Positions 8,098 to 21,400 of a stretch of 35,617 bases of DNA are shown here, one piece after another. Location: positions 64,001 to 99,617 of the forward strand of contig WPIO01000314.1 of assembly GCA_009760855.2 (NCBI GenBank), read 5' to 3'. The position numbers and the translations under genes were made by a program. Within the stretch, counting starts at the first letter, position 1. Every line of letters begins with the position of its first letter. This DNA is from Cristatella mucedo. Taxonomy: Eukaryota; Bryozoa; Phylactolaemata; Cristatellidae. The notes under the pieces were generated by a model. The model had not been told where the DNA came from, ran no database searches, and saw only the letters and a list, made by a program, of their open reading frames with translations.

Positions 8098-9470
8098 TCG
8101 GCTGATTAAAGCGACAGCAGCAGCTCGGGGCATCTCGCGGCAGATTGGACAAGATCGAAATAACTTGCGGCTGCTCTTCCCTGCTTTCGGCAGCACGCAG
8201 CAACTCAAGGCAGCTTCGTGGCAGTTCGTGGCAGTCGGCTGAAGCTCAGAGCAGTTTGCGGCTGGTCGAAGAAGATTGCTGCCACTCGCATCAACACGCG
8301 ATAGATTTCTGAAGATCTACACAACTCGTGGCAGCTCGCCGCAGCTTGCGGCTGATTTTGGTAGCTTGCACTAGCTTGCTGGAGCTCACTGTGGCTGCTC
8401 GCGGCTGTGTGTAGCTGGTCACGCAAGCCCGCGTAAGATCACGAAAGCTCGCAAAAGTGCACGACAACCGGTGGCCCATTGCAGCAGCTCGCGGAACCTT
8501 ACGACAGCTGGCGCCACCTATCGGTAGCTCGCTGGAGATCTTGGCAGCTTATACTAGCTGGCGGCAGCACGCGGCAGCTGGAAGCTGCTGGCGGCAGCTC
8601 GCGACACCTCTCCAAAGCTGGAGGGAGCTCGCAGCAGATCGAATGCGAACGATGGAACTCGTGGCAGTTCTTCGCAGCTTGCTGTAGCACACAGCTATTT
8701 GTGGCAGCCATTCACAGCTCTTCGCTGAGCTGGATTGGTCCGGCGGTCAAGGCGCTCGCCCCGGCGAATGTCAGGCTGAGGTCGTGGGCTCGAGCCCCGA
8801 AGCATATGTAAAGCGCCTGAATAGAGATTAAGTTATATTTGGGCGCTATGCAAATGAATTAAATTTATTATATTTGGCAGCTGGTGGAAGCTCATAGCAG
8901 CTTGCGGGAGATTGCACCAGATTGCTGCAACACGGGTCAACACGCGGCAGATCGCTCAACATCTAGACAATTTGAGGCAGCTCGCCGCAGCTGTCTGTAG
9001 CTCGCGGCAGCTTGTGGTAACTAGCTGCCGCTCGAGGCAGCTCGCCGCAGCTCGCGGCAGCTCGAGGCAGCTCGCATCAGCTCACGGCAGCTGCGGCAAC
9101 TTCGGAAGCTCGCGGCAGCTCACAAACGCTCACGGCCTCTTGCGCCCTCTCGCGGCAGATCACAGCAACTAGCGTCAGCTTGAGGCCGATTGAGGAATAT
9201 CAAGACAACTCGCGGCAGCAAGCTTCCGCTTGAGGTAGCTCGCGGTAACTTGCGGCAACCTGCGGAAGCTCACGGCAGCCTGCTTAAGCTCAGGAAAGAT
9301 CGTGGAAGATGAAGACTACTGGCGGAACAGCCCAACAGCTCACGGCAGGTTCCAGCAGCTGACGGCAGCTCGAGGGGGCCAGCTGGAAATCGTGGCAGCT
9401 TACAGCAGCTCACGGTAGCTTGCAGAAGCTTACGGCAGATTGCAGAAGATCGCTGTAACTCGCGTCAGAT
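8098..9470 (-). repeat. Degenerate gctgcgagctgc repeat, minus block 2
   Basis: Reverse-complement motifs from about 8098 to 9470, interrupted by the SINE at 8726-8874. The part at 8995-9120 is the most regular of the whole field, with nearly perfect gcagctcgcggcagctcg tracts. Segments resembling cagattg..agatcga..ctcgcggcagttcttcgc recur near 7737, 8135 and 8635, so the two minus blocks share a larger unit. Confidence 0.75.
8726..8874 (+). mobile_element. tRNA-derived SINE
   Basis: Head: A box tggtccggcgg at 8736-8746 and B box ggctcgagccc at 8787-8797 (ten of eleven positions match GGTTCGANNCC), giving an internal RNA polymerase III promoter. Tail: tgtaaagcgcctgaatag at about 8807 and ggcgctatgcaaatg at about 8842, then a short AT-rich end. 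Head plus this tail is a widespread metazoan SINE layout. The composition contrasts sharply with the flanking gcagctcgcggc repeat, so the edges are visible by eye. No clear target-site duplication was found. Mobility would need a LINE partner elsewhere. Confidence 0.75.
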
Positions 9471-12400
9471 TGCTAGCTGCCATAAGCTTTCGCGAGCTGC
9501 CTCAAGGTTCCGCGAGTTGCTTCGCATGCTCCTCATCAATTGCGTTTCCCTTTGCAATCAATGTAATGTTCCGCGAGCCTACGCAAGTTAAATCGATCTA
9601 TTACAAATTGCCGTGATCTTCCAGGAGCTTTAGCATGCTGCGTCGAGCTGTTTCGAGCTTCATTGATTTTACGCTAGCAGCTGTGAACTTCCACGAGACT
9701 TGCGAGCTGCAACCAACTGCTGTGGTCGACTTCGAACTACCGCTAGCGTCGGCGAGCTGCCGGAAGTTGACTCAATATTCAAAAATTAGCTGCGAGATTA
9801 CGCAAATTGCAGATATCTGCTGCGAGCTAAGCGTGTTGCGGCAAGCTGCCTCAAATGTTGGCGTACTGCTCCGTGATGTGTCACGCTCCCACGTGCTGCC
9901 GCGACTTGCCTCGAGTGCCGAGATCAGCCGCAAGTTGACGGAAGTTGAACGAATTTGTTGAGATCAGCCGCAAGCTGTCGTGAGCTTTCGCATGCAGCGT
10001 CAAGCTGCTGTAAGCATCCACAATCTTTCGCAAGCGGCTGTGACCATCGATGAGTTGCTGCGGGCTTCTGCGAGCTGTCGCTGTCTGTTGCGAGCTACCG
10101 CAAGCACAGGCGAACTGCACCGAGATTTCCTGATATTTCGAGATGTGCTGCTCGCTGAAGTTCATTGCTTTAATTCGCTGCGATCTGCAGCAAGCTGCTG
10201 TTAGTTGCCGCAAGTTGCAGCTATCTGCTCCGTGCTTCCTTGGCAAGCGGCCACGACCTGCCTCGACTTGTCTTGATGTACCAAGATCGGCCGCGAGCTG
10301 AAGGGAGTTGAAGCAATCTATGGCGATCATTTGCAAGCTCTTTGGAGCTTTCGCCTGCTTCTTCGAGCTTTTGCAAGTTTCATCGATCATTCGTAAGCAG
10401 CTGTGACCATCGAGGGATGCCGTGAGCTGCTGCGAACTGTTGCGGGCTGCTGTGAGCCACTACTGGCAGCGGTAAGCTGCCACGATTTTTATGATCTTCC
10501 GAGATCTTCTGCCAGCTGAAGCTCAATGTTGCAATCTGCTGCGAGCTACCACAAGCTGAGGCGAGCTGCCGTTAGCTGCCGCAACTAGCAGGAATCTGCT
10601 GTGAGCTACGGCATGCTCTGACAAGCTGATGGGAGTTCTGTTGATCTACAAAGACCTTCCTCTTGTCAAAGTTATCCTTTTCGGTTAGCCGCAAGCCTCC
10701 GTTCGCCTTTGCATACTGCCTATGAGCTGCTGCGAGCCTCCGCGATATTTCGCAACCAGCCGTGACCATGCGCGAGATGGCCCAAGCTGCTGTGAACTGC
10801 CGCATTCTGCAGCAAGCTACTGCAAGCTGCGGCAGGCTGCCACGAGTTGTCTTGATTTTGCGAGATTTGCTGTAAGCTGACGCGAGTTGCAACGATGTGC
10901 TGCGTGCTACCACTAACTGCTGGAGGCTGCCGTAAGCTGCCGCGAACCTTTTACGAGATAAAACAACCTGTTGTGATCCGTCGCAACCTTCCTTGTGCTA
11001 TCGCATGTTGCGTCGAGCTGCTGCGAGCTTCCGCAATCTTTCACGAGAGGCCGTGACCATCCGCCTGATGCCAGGAGCATTCGCAAACTGCTGCGGTCTG
11101 CTGCGAACAACCGCAAGCTTCATCGAGCTGCTACGAGTTGACTCGATATTCCGAAATCCGCTGCGGGATGACGCGAATTGCAGATTTTTGTTGTGAGCTA
11201 TCGCAAGCTGCGACAAGCTGCCGCAAGCTAAGGCGAGCTGCCTCAAGCGGCCACAAGTTGCAATAATCTGCTGCCAGCTACGGCAGGCTGCGACGAGCTG
11301 CCACGACTTGTCCCGATGTACCGATATCCACCGCGAGCTGAAGGGAGCTGAAACAATCTGTTGCGATCAGTCACAAGCTTCCGTGAGGTTTCGCAGCTTC
11401 GTCGAGCGGTGGCGTGTTTGATCTTTTGCAAGCAGCTGTGACCATAAACGAGATGCCCGAGCTGGTGTAAACTCCTGCGGTCTGCTACAACCTACTGCAA
11501 GCTGTTGCAAGCTGCTGCGTGTTCCCTTGATCTACCAAGATTCAACGCGAGCCTATGCGATTGATTCGGTAGGTCTCCGTCAGCCGTAAGCTTTCGTGAG
11601 CCTTTGTTTAGCGCGTCGAGCTGCTGCGAGATTCCGCGCTCTTTCTCTAGAAGCCGTGACCATTCGCGGGATTTTCGAGCTGCAACGAACTGCCGCGGTC
11701 TGCTGCAAACTACCACATGCTTTGGGGCACGGCAATGAGTTGACTCGATATTCAAAAATCTGCCTCGAGATGATACTTATTGCTGGTTTCTATTAAGAGC
11801 TACCACAAGCTGCGGCGAGCTGCCGCAAGTTGCAGCAAGTTGCAGTGATCTACTGCAACTACCGCAAGCGGCGACGAGCTGCCATGACTTGTCTCGATGT
11901 ACGGAAATTGGCAGCAAGCTGAAGGAAGTGTAAGCAATCTGTTGCGATTAGTCACAAGCTTCCGTGAGTTTTTGCATGATGCTTCAAGCTACTGCGAGCT
12001 TCCGCGATCTTTCGCAAATTCCTATGACCATTGGCAAGTTGCAGGAAGCTGCAGCGAACTGTCGTGGTCTGGTTTAAGCTGCGGCAAGCAGCGGCGAGCA
12101 GCCACGAATTGTCTTAATCTTCCGAGGTCTGCCGCGAGCTGACGCTTATTGTTGCAATCTAGTGCGAGCTACTATAAGCCGTGGCAAGCTGCCGTTAGCA
12201 GCCGCAAGTTGCAGCGATCCGCTCCGGGATTCAGCAAGCTGTGACGAGCTGCCACGACTAGTCTCGATGTCCTTGTATCTGCCGCAAGCTAAACGGAGTT
12301 TAAACGATCTGTTTTGATGACCCGCAAGCTTCCGGTAACTTTCGCATGCTTTGTCGAGCTGCTGCGAGGTTTCGCGATCTTTTGCTATCAGCTGTGACCA

Positions 12401-15400
12401 TCGACGAGATGCCCTAAGCTGCTGCGAACTACGGTGGTTTGCTCCCACCTACTGTTAGCTGCAGCGAGCTGCCACGATTTATCTGGATCTACCAAGATAT
12501 CTACAGCGAGCTGATGCGATTGAAGTGAACCGTTTCCGTCAGCTGCAAGCTTCCGTTAGCCTTTGCATACTGCGTCGACCTGCTACGAGCTTCCGCGATC
12601 TTTTGCTAGCAGCCGTGACCATTGGCGGGTTTTCCAAGGTACAACGAACTGCCGCGGTCTCCTGCCATTTACCGCATGCTTCGCCGAGCTGCCACTAGTT
12701 GACTCGATATTTTTCAATCTGCTGCTTAATAATGTGAAATTCAGACAGATGCTGCGAGCTACTGCAAGCTATTGCAAGCTGCCGCTAGTTGCAGCGATCT
12801 GCTGCGAGCAATGGCAAGCCCTAGGAGGCTGCCTTTAGCTTCCGCAAGCTGTCGTGAGATGAAATAATCAGTTGCAATCAGGCGCAACCTTCCGAGTGCT
12901 TTCGCATGCTGCGTCAAGCTGCTGCGAGGTTCCGAAATCTTTGGCAACGGCCGTGACCACCCGCCTGATGCCGGACGTTGCTGCGAACTGCCTTGGTCTG
13001 CTGAGAGCTACCGGAAGCATCGACGATGTGCCACGAGTTCTCTCATTCTTTTGAAATCTGCTGCCAGCAGACGCGAGTTGCAGCAAGCTGCTGCGAGCCA
13101 CTGCAAGCTGCCAGAGGCTGCCGTTACCTGCTCCGAGCTGTAGCAATCTACTGTGGGCTGATGTAAACTGCAGCGATCGGCACCAAGATACCGCAACCTG
13201 CAACAAGCTACAACGACTTATCTTGACTTTACTAGAATTTCCGCGAGCCGACAGGAGCTAAAGATATCTATTGCGATTTGCCGTGATCTTCCTTGAGCTG
13301 TAGCATGCTGCGTCAAGCTGCTGCGAGCTTCCTTGATTTTACGCGAGCACCTGTGACCATCCACGAGACTTGCAAGCTGCAACCAACTGCCGCAGTCGAC
13401 TGAGAACTAATGCTAGCTTCGGCGAGCTGCCAGGAGTTGACTCGATATTCCGAAATTACGCTTCGAGATTACGCTAATTGCAGATGTCTAATGCGAGCCA
13501 CCGCAAGCTTAGGCGAGTAGCGGCAAGCTGCAGAAACTTGCAGCGATCTGCTCGGTGCTTTGGCAAGGTACGACGAGTTGCCTCGACTTGTCTCGATGTA
13601 CCGATATCTGCCGAGAGCAAAAGGAAACGCGAGTTTATACAATCTTTTGCGATGAGCCGAAACCTTAAGTGTAATTTTGCATACTGTGTCGAGCTGCTGC
13701 CAGCTTTCGCGATCTTTCGCAACAGCTGTGGCTATCGACGAGATGCAGCAAAATTGTGCGGTCTGCTGGGAGCTCTCGCAAGCACCGTAATCTGCCATGA
13801 TTCACCTCCATCTTCCAAGATCTGCTGCGAGCTGCAGCGCATTGTTGCAATTTGCTGAGAGCTATCACAAGCTGCGACGAGCTACCGTTTGCTGCCAAAA
13901 CTTGCTGCAATCTCATGCGAGCTACGGCAAGCTCTGACGAGCTGACAGAAGTTCTCTCGATCTACTGAGACCTTTCACCAGTCGATGTAATTGGTTTTGG
14001 TTAGCCGCAAGCCTCCGTTTGCCTTTGCATGCTGCCTCGAGCTGCTGCGAGCTTCCGCAATCTTTCGCAAGCAGCCGTGACTGTCGACGAGGTGTTTCGA
14101 GCTGCCTTGGTCTGCTGCCGCCTACAGCCAGGAGCAGCAAGCTGCCCCGAGTTTTCAGAATCCACTGCAATCTATCGCTAACGGATGCGATTAAAGTGAT
14201 CCGTTTCGGTTGGCCGCAAGCTACCGTGTGCTTTTGCATACTGCCTCGAGCCGCTACAAGCTTCCGCAATCTTTCGCAGGAAGCAGTGACCTTTTGCGAG
14301 ATGCGGCGTGCTGCTGCGAACTGCCGTGGCCTGCTGCTAGCTGCTGCGAGTTTTCGTGAGCAGCAACGAGTAGTCTTGATTTTTCAAGATTTTCTGCGAG
14401 ATTACACGAGTTGCAGTGATGTGCTGCGAGCTATCGCTAGCTGCGGGAAGCTGCCGTAAGCTGCAAAAAGCCTTTGCGATGTGAAACCATCCGTTTTAAT
14501 CAGCCAAAAGCTTCCGTGAGTATTCGCATGCTGCGACGAGCTGCTGCGAGTTTCCGCGGTCTTTCCCTAGCATCTGTAACCATTCGCGAGATTTTCGAGC
14601 TGCAAAGAACTACTGCGGTCGGCTGCAAACTACTGTTTGTTTCAGCGAGCTGTCAATAGTTGACTCAATATTTTGTAATCTGCTCCGGGATGAAACGAAT
14701 TACAGATATCTGCTGCAAGCTACATCAAGCAGCGGAAAGCTGCAATGCGTAGTCTTGATCTTCCGATATCTGCTGCGAGCTCAACTGCATTGTTGGAATC
14801 TGCTGCGAGCTACCACAAGCTGAGACGAGCTGCCGTTAGCTGTCGCAATTTGCGCTTATCTGCAGGGAGCTACGGCAAGCTCCGACGAGCTGCCATGAGT
14901 TCTTCTGATCTAGTGAAATCTCCCGCAGGCTCGCGCAGGTTTTAGCGATCTGTTGCTGTCAGCCGCAAGCTAGCCGCAAGCTATCGTCTGCTATCGAATG
15001 CTGCTTTGAGCTGCTGCTGGCTTACTCAGTCTTCAGCAAGAGGCCAAGACGATTCGTCTGATGCCGGGAGTTGCCACGAAGTGCCACGGTCGACTGAAAA
15101 CTACAGCAAGCTTCAGCGAGCTGCCACGAGTTGACTTGATATTCAGAAATCTGCTGCGAAATAATCCGAATTGCATATATCTGCTACGAGCTAATGCAAG
15201 CTGCGGCTAGCAGCTGCAAGCTGCCGCTAGTTGCAGTATTCTGCTGCAAGCTACGGGAGGCCGAGACGAATTGCCCCGACTTGCCTTGATGTACGTAGAT
15301 CTCCCGCGAGCTGAAGGGAGTTAAATTTATCTGTTTCGGTCAGCCGTGGGCTTATGTGTACTTTCACATGCTGCGTCGAGCTGCTGCGAGCTTTTCCGAT

Positions 15401-18400
15401 CTTTCGCAAGCACCTGTGACCGTCGACGATATGCCGCGAGCAGCTGCGAACTGGCACAATGTTCTGCGAGCTACCACAAGCCGCGGCCAGCAGTCACGAC
15501 TTGTCGGCTGCTGGCGGCGGATAGATCTTACCCTTCCGAGATATGCTACGAGCTGGTGCGCATTGTGGCAATCTGCTGCGAGCTACGGCAAGATGCCGCT
15601 AGCTTCCGTGGGTTGCAGCAATCTGATGCGAGCTACGGCAAACTCCGTAGGGCTAGTCACGAGTTCTCTTAATCTACTGATATTATCCGCGAGTCGAAGC
15701 GATCCGTTCCGGTCAGCCGCCACCCTCCGTGCAACTTTGCATACTGCGTGGAGCTGCTGCAAGTTTCTGCGATCTTTCGCAAGAAGCCGTGCCAATCCAC
15801 GAGATTCCGCACGGTGCTGCGAACAGCCACGGTCTGCTGCCAGCTGCCGAAAGGTGCGGCGAGCTGCCGCAAGTTGGCTCGATCTTCCGCGATCTGCTGC
15901 AAGCTGACGCGAGTTTCAGCAATCTGCTGCGAGCTACCACTATCTGTGGTAGGCTGCCGTTAACTGCTGCTAGCCTTCGCGAGATGAAACAATCTGTTGC
16001 GATCAACTGCAAGCTTCCGTGAACTTTCGCATGCTGCGTCGAGCTGCTGCAAATTTCTGCGAACTTTCATAAGCAGCTGTGGCCATCTGAAAGATGCTGC
16101 GAGCTGCTGCAAATTGCTGCAGTCTGCTGCCACTTACCGTCCGATGCGGCAAGCTGCCATGAGTTCTTTTGATCTACCGAGATCTAACGCAAGCTTATGT
16201 GATTGCATTAATCGGTTTTTGTCAGCAGGAAGCTTCCGTGTGCCTTTGCATACTGCGTCGAATTGCGGTGAGCTTCTGCGACCTTTCGCTAGCTGCCGCG
16301 ACTATCTGCGATATTTGTGAGCTGCAACGAACCGCCGCATTCTGCTGCGAACTACCACAAGCTTCGGCGAGCTGCAAAGAGTTGACTCGATATACTTAAA
16401 GAAGCTAAGAGATGACGTGAATTTCATATTTCGTCTGCAAACTACTGCCAGCTGCGGCGACCTGCCGCAAGTTGCCGAAAGTTGCAGTAATCTGCGGCAA
16501 GGTACGGCAAGCTGCAACAAGCTGCTACGACTTGTCTCGATGTAGTGAGATCCGCATGCGAGTTGAAGGAAGTTGATACAATCTGTTGCAATCAGTCGCA
16601 AGCTTCCGTTAGCTTTCGCATGCTGCGTCGAGCTGCTGCGAGCTTACACGATCATTCGCAAGCGGCTGTGTCTATTGACTAGTTGCCGCAAGCTACTGCG
16701 AACTGTCGCGGTCAGCTGCTAACTACCACAAGCAGCGGCGAGCTGCCACAAGTTGTTTTGATCTTCCGAGATCTGCTTCGAGCTGAAGCGCATTGTTGCA
16801 ATCTGCTGCGAGCTGCCAGGAGCCGAGGTGAACTGCGTTACTTTCCGTAGGTTGCAGCGATCTGCTTCGTGCTACGGCGAGCCGAGACGAGCAGCCAAGA
16901 CTGGTCTCGATGTACTGACATCTGCCGCGAGCCGAAGACAGTTGAAACAATCTGTTTCGATCAGCTGCCAGCTTCCGTGAGCTTTTGCATGCTGCGTTGA
17001 GCTGCGGTGAGCTTCCTCGAGCTTTTGCAAGCAGCTGTGACATTCGACGAGATGCCGCGAGCTACTGGGAACTACCGCAGTCTGATGCTATCTACCGTAA
17101 GCGGCAGCGAGCTGCCACGATGTCTAAATCATCCGAAATTTACCGCGTGCTGATGCGATTGAAGCGATCCGTTTCAGTAAGCCACAAGCTTCCGTATGCC
17201 TTCGCATACTGCGTCGAGCTGCTGCGAGCTGTCGCGATTCTTCTATAGTAGCCGTGACCATCCGTGAGATTTTCAACCAGCAACGAACTGCCGCGGTCAG
17301 CTGCGAACAGCTGAAAGCTTAGGCGAGCTGCCACGAGTTGACTCAATATTTCAAACGCTGCAGCAAGATGACGTAAATTGAAGATTTCTGGTGCGAGCAG
17401 CCACGACTTGTCTCGATGTTGCTAGATCTGTCGCGAGCGAAAGGCTGTTGAAACAATCTGTTGCGATCAGCCGCAAGCTTCCCTAAGCTTTCGCATGCTG
17501 CGTCAAAGTGTTGCGAGCTACACCGATTTTTCGCGATCAGCTGTGGCCATCAACTGCCGCGGTCTGCTGCGAACTGCCAGGGTCTGCTGCGAACTACCGC
17601 AAGCTTCGGCGTGCTGCTACGAGTTGACTCGATATTCCAAAATCTGCTGCAAAATGACGCAAATTTCCGGTTTCTATGTCGAGCTACCACAAGCTGCGGC
17701 GAGCTGCCACAAGTTGCAGTAATCTGCTGCGAGCTACGGCAAGCCGCGAAAGGCTGCCACAAGTTGACTTGATATTTCGAAATCTACTGCGAGATAATGT
17801 AAATTGCTGATATCTGCTGCGAGCAACCTCAAGGTGTGGCATGCTGCCGCAAGCTGCTGCAAGTTTCCAGCGACCAGCGACGTGCTGCCACGACTCGTCT
17901 CGATGTGCCAAGATCTACCGCGAGATTAAGGGAGTTGAAACAATCTGTTGCGATCAGCCGCAAGCTGGCCAGAGCTTTCGCATGCTGCGTCAAGGTGCTG
18001 CGAGATTCCGAAATTTTTTGAAAGCCGCTGTGACCATTGACGAGATGCCGCAAGCTGCAGCAAACTGTCGCGGTCCGCTGTGAGCTACCGCAAGCAGCGG
18101 CGAGCTGCCACGAGTTGTCTTGATGTTCCGAGATCTATTGCGAGCTGAAGCAAATTGCTGCATTCTGTTGCAAGCAACCACAAGTTGCGGCAAGCTGCCG
18201 TTAGCTGCCTCAAGTTTACAGCGATCTGCTCATCGGTATGGCGAGCTGCGACGAGTTGCTAAGACTTGTCTCGATGTACCGAGATCTGTCACGAGCTGAA
18301 GGGAGTTGAAGCGATCTGTTGCTGTCAACTGCAAGCCATTGTTAGCATACGCATGCTGAGTTGAGCTTCAGCTAACTTCAGCTATATTCGTCAAGATGCC

Positions 18401-21400
18401 GTGACCATCCGCCTGATTCCGGAAGCTGCTGCGAACTGATGCAGTGTGCTGGAAGCTATCGGAAGCTGCGGCGAGCTGCCACGAGTTATCTCAATCTTCC
18501 GAAATCTGCTGCGAGCGGACGCGAGTTGCAGCGATCTGCTATGAGCAACTGACAGCTTATAGAGGTTGCAGTTAGCTTTGGCTAGCTGTTGAAATCAATC
18601 GCGAGCCGACGCAAGTAGCAGCGATCAGCAGCGAGCAACAGCAAGCTGCGACAAGTTACCACGACTTGTCACGAGCTACCTAGATCTGCCGCGAGCTGAT
18701 TCTAGTTGCGGCGGTCTATTGTGATCAACCGCAATATTCCGTGAGCTTTGGCATGCTGCGTCGTGCCGCTGCGAGCTTCCCCTATCTTTTGCTAACAACC
18801 ATATGCGAGATGCCGGGAGCTGCTGTGAACGGTGTCCGGTGCGAACTACCGCAAGCTACGGTGAGCTGCCACGTGTTCTCACGAGCTTCCTCAATCTGCG
18901 GCAAGGTACCGCTGCCAGAGTCTGTCGTAAGCTGCCGAAAGCCTTAGCCAGATAAAACAATCTGTTGCGATCAGCCGCAAGTTTTTTATGTGCTTTCGCA
19001 TGCTACGACGAGCTGCTGCGAGCTTTCGCAATCTTTCGCAAGAGGCGGTGACGATCCGCCTGATGCCAGGAGCTGTTGCGAATCGCCGACACCAGCTGTA
19101 AGCTATCTCAAGCTCCTGCGAGCTAACGCGAGTGGACTCAATATTCTTAAATTCGCTGGGAGATGACACAAATAGTAGATTTTAGTTGCGAGCAACCGAA
19201 AACAGCGGCGAGCAGTCGAACGCTACCTCAATTTGCAGTGATCTGCTACATGCTACGTCAAGCTGCGATGAATTGTAAAGACTTTTCTCTATGTACCGAG
19301 ATCAGCCGCGAGCTGAAAGGAATTGAAACAATCTGTTGCGATTGGTTGCAAGCTTCCGTGAGCTTTCGCATTCTAGGTCGAGCTCCTGTGACCTGCCGCG
19401 ATCTTTAGCAAGCGGCCGTGACCTTGAACGAGCTACTGCGAACTGTCGCTGTCTGCTTCCATGTACTGAAAGTTTCGGCGAGCTGCCACGAGTTCTCTGC
19501 ATCTACCGCGGGCTGAAGCTTATCGTTGCAATCTGCTGCAAGCTACCACAAGCTGCGGCAAGCTGCCGTTAGCTGTCGCAACTTGCAGTGATATGCTCCG
19601 TGCTTTGGAAAGCTGCGACGAGCTGCCACGACTATTCTCGATATACCGAGATCTGCCGTGAGATGAAGGGAGATGACGAAATCAGTGGCGATCAGTTGCA
19701 AGCTTCCGTGAGCTTTCGCCTGCTGCGTCAAGCTGCAGCCCGCTTCAGCGATATTTCAAAAGATGCTGTGACCATCGACGAGATGCCGCGAGATGCTGCG
19801 AACTGCTGTGGTCTGCTGCGAACTGCCGCAAGCAGCGGCGAGCTGCCACGAGTTGTCATGATATTAGGAGATCTGCTGCAACATGAAGCGCATTGTTGCA
19901 AGGTGCTGAGAGCTTCCAGAAGCTGTGGCGAGCTGCTGTTAGCTGCCGCAAGTTGCACTAATCTGCTGGGAGCTACGGCAAGCTCCGACGATCTGGCTAG
20001 ACTTCTCTCGATCAACTGAGATCTTCCGTGAGCTGATGCGATCGAAGCAATCCGTTTCAGTCAGACGCAAGCTTCCGTGTGCCTTTGCATATTGGGTCGT
20101 GACTAGTGCGAGCTTCCTTTATCTTTTGCTAGCAACCATAACTATCCGCGATTTTATCGAGCTGCAACGAACTGCCGCGGACTACTGCATGCTTCGTCGA
20201 GCTGCCACTATTCGACTGGATTCTTCGAAATCTGCTGCGAGATGATGTGAGATGCAGATATCTGCTTCAAGCTCTTGCAGGCTGCGGCGAAATGCCGCAA
20301 GCTGCAGCGAGTTACAGCGATCTGCTGCCTGCGAGCTACTGCAATCTGCTGGAGGCTGCCGTTAGCTGCTGAAAGCTTTCGCGAATACGAATGCACTGTT
20401 GCAATCAGCCGAAAGTTTCCGTGTTCATTCGCATGCTTCGTCGAGCTGCTGTGGGTTTCCGAAAGATTACGCAAGAGGCCGTGACCATCCGTGCGATGCC
20501 GGGAGCTGCTGCCAACTGCAGCAGTCAGCGGCGCACTACCGAAAGCAACTGCTAGGTGACGCTACTTTCCTCAATCTTCCGAGATCCGCTGCGACCTTAC
20601 TCGAGTTTCTTCGATCTGCTGCGAGCTACTGCAAACTGCTTTGAGGCTGCAACAAGTTGCAATGATCTGTTGCATGCTGCAGCAGGCTCCGACGAGCTGC
20701 CGCGAGCTTCCGCAGTCTTCCGGCAGAAGCCGTGACCGTTCGTGGGACGCCAGGTTCAGCTGAGAACTGCCGCCGTCGGCTGCGAACTATTGCAAGCTGT
20801 GGCCAGCTGCCCCGAGTTGTCCTAATCTTCTGAGATCAGCGGCTAGCTTAAGCGAGTAGCAGCCATCTGCTGCGAGCCACTGCAAGCTGATAGGGGTTGC
20901 CGTTGGCTGCCACAAGCTTTAGCAATCGACTGAGAGCTGACGTCAGTTGCAGCAATCTGCAGCGCTCAACAACAAGCTGCAACAAGCGGCCATGACTTCT
21001 CTTGAGCTACCTAGATCTGCCGTGAGCTGACTCGTGCTTAGGCAATCTGTTTGGGTGAGCCACAATCTTCCGTGAGCTTTCACATTCTGCGTCGAGCTGC
21101 TGCGAGCTTTCTCAATCTTCCGAAAGAGGCAATGATCATCTGTGCGATGCCGGAAGCTGCTGTAAACGGCCGCGTCGGCGACGAGCTATCGCAAGCTGCA
21201 TCTAAGTGCCACGTGTTGTCTTAATTTTCCGAAGTCTGTTGCGAGCCAACACGAGTTGCAGCGACCTGCTGCGAGCCACGGCAAGCTGCTAGAGGCTGCC
21301 GTTTGCTGACCCAAGCTGTTGCAATCTACAGCGAAGTGACGCAAGTTGCAGCGTTCGGCAGCGGGAAAAAGCAACTCGAATGAAGCTGCCTCGACTTCTC

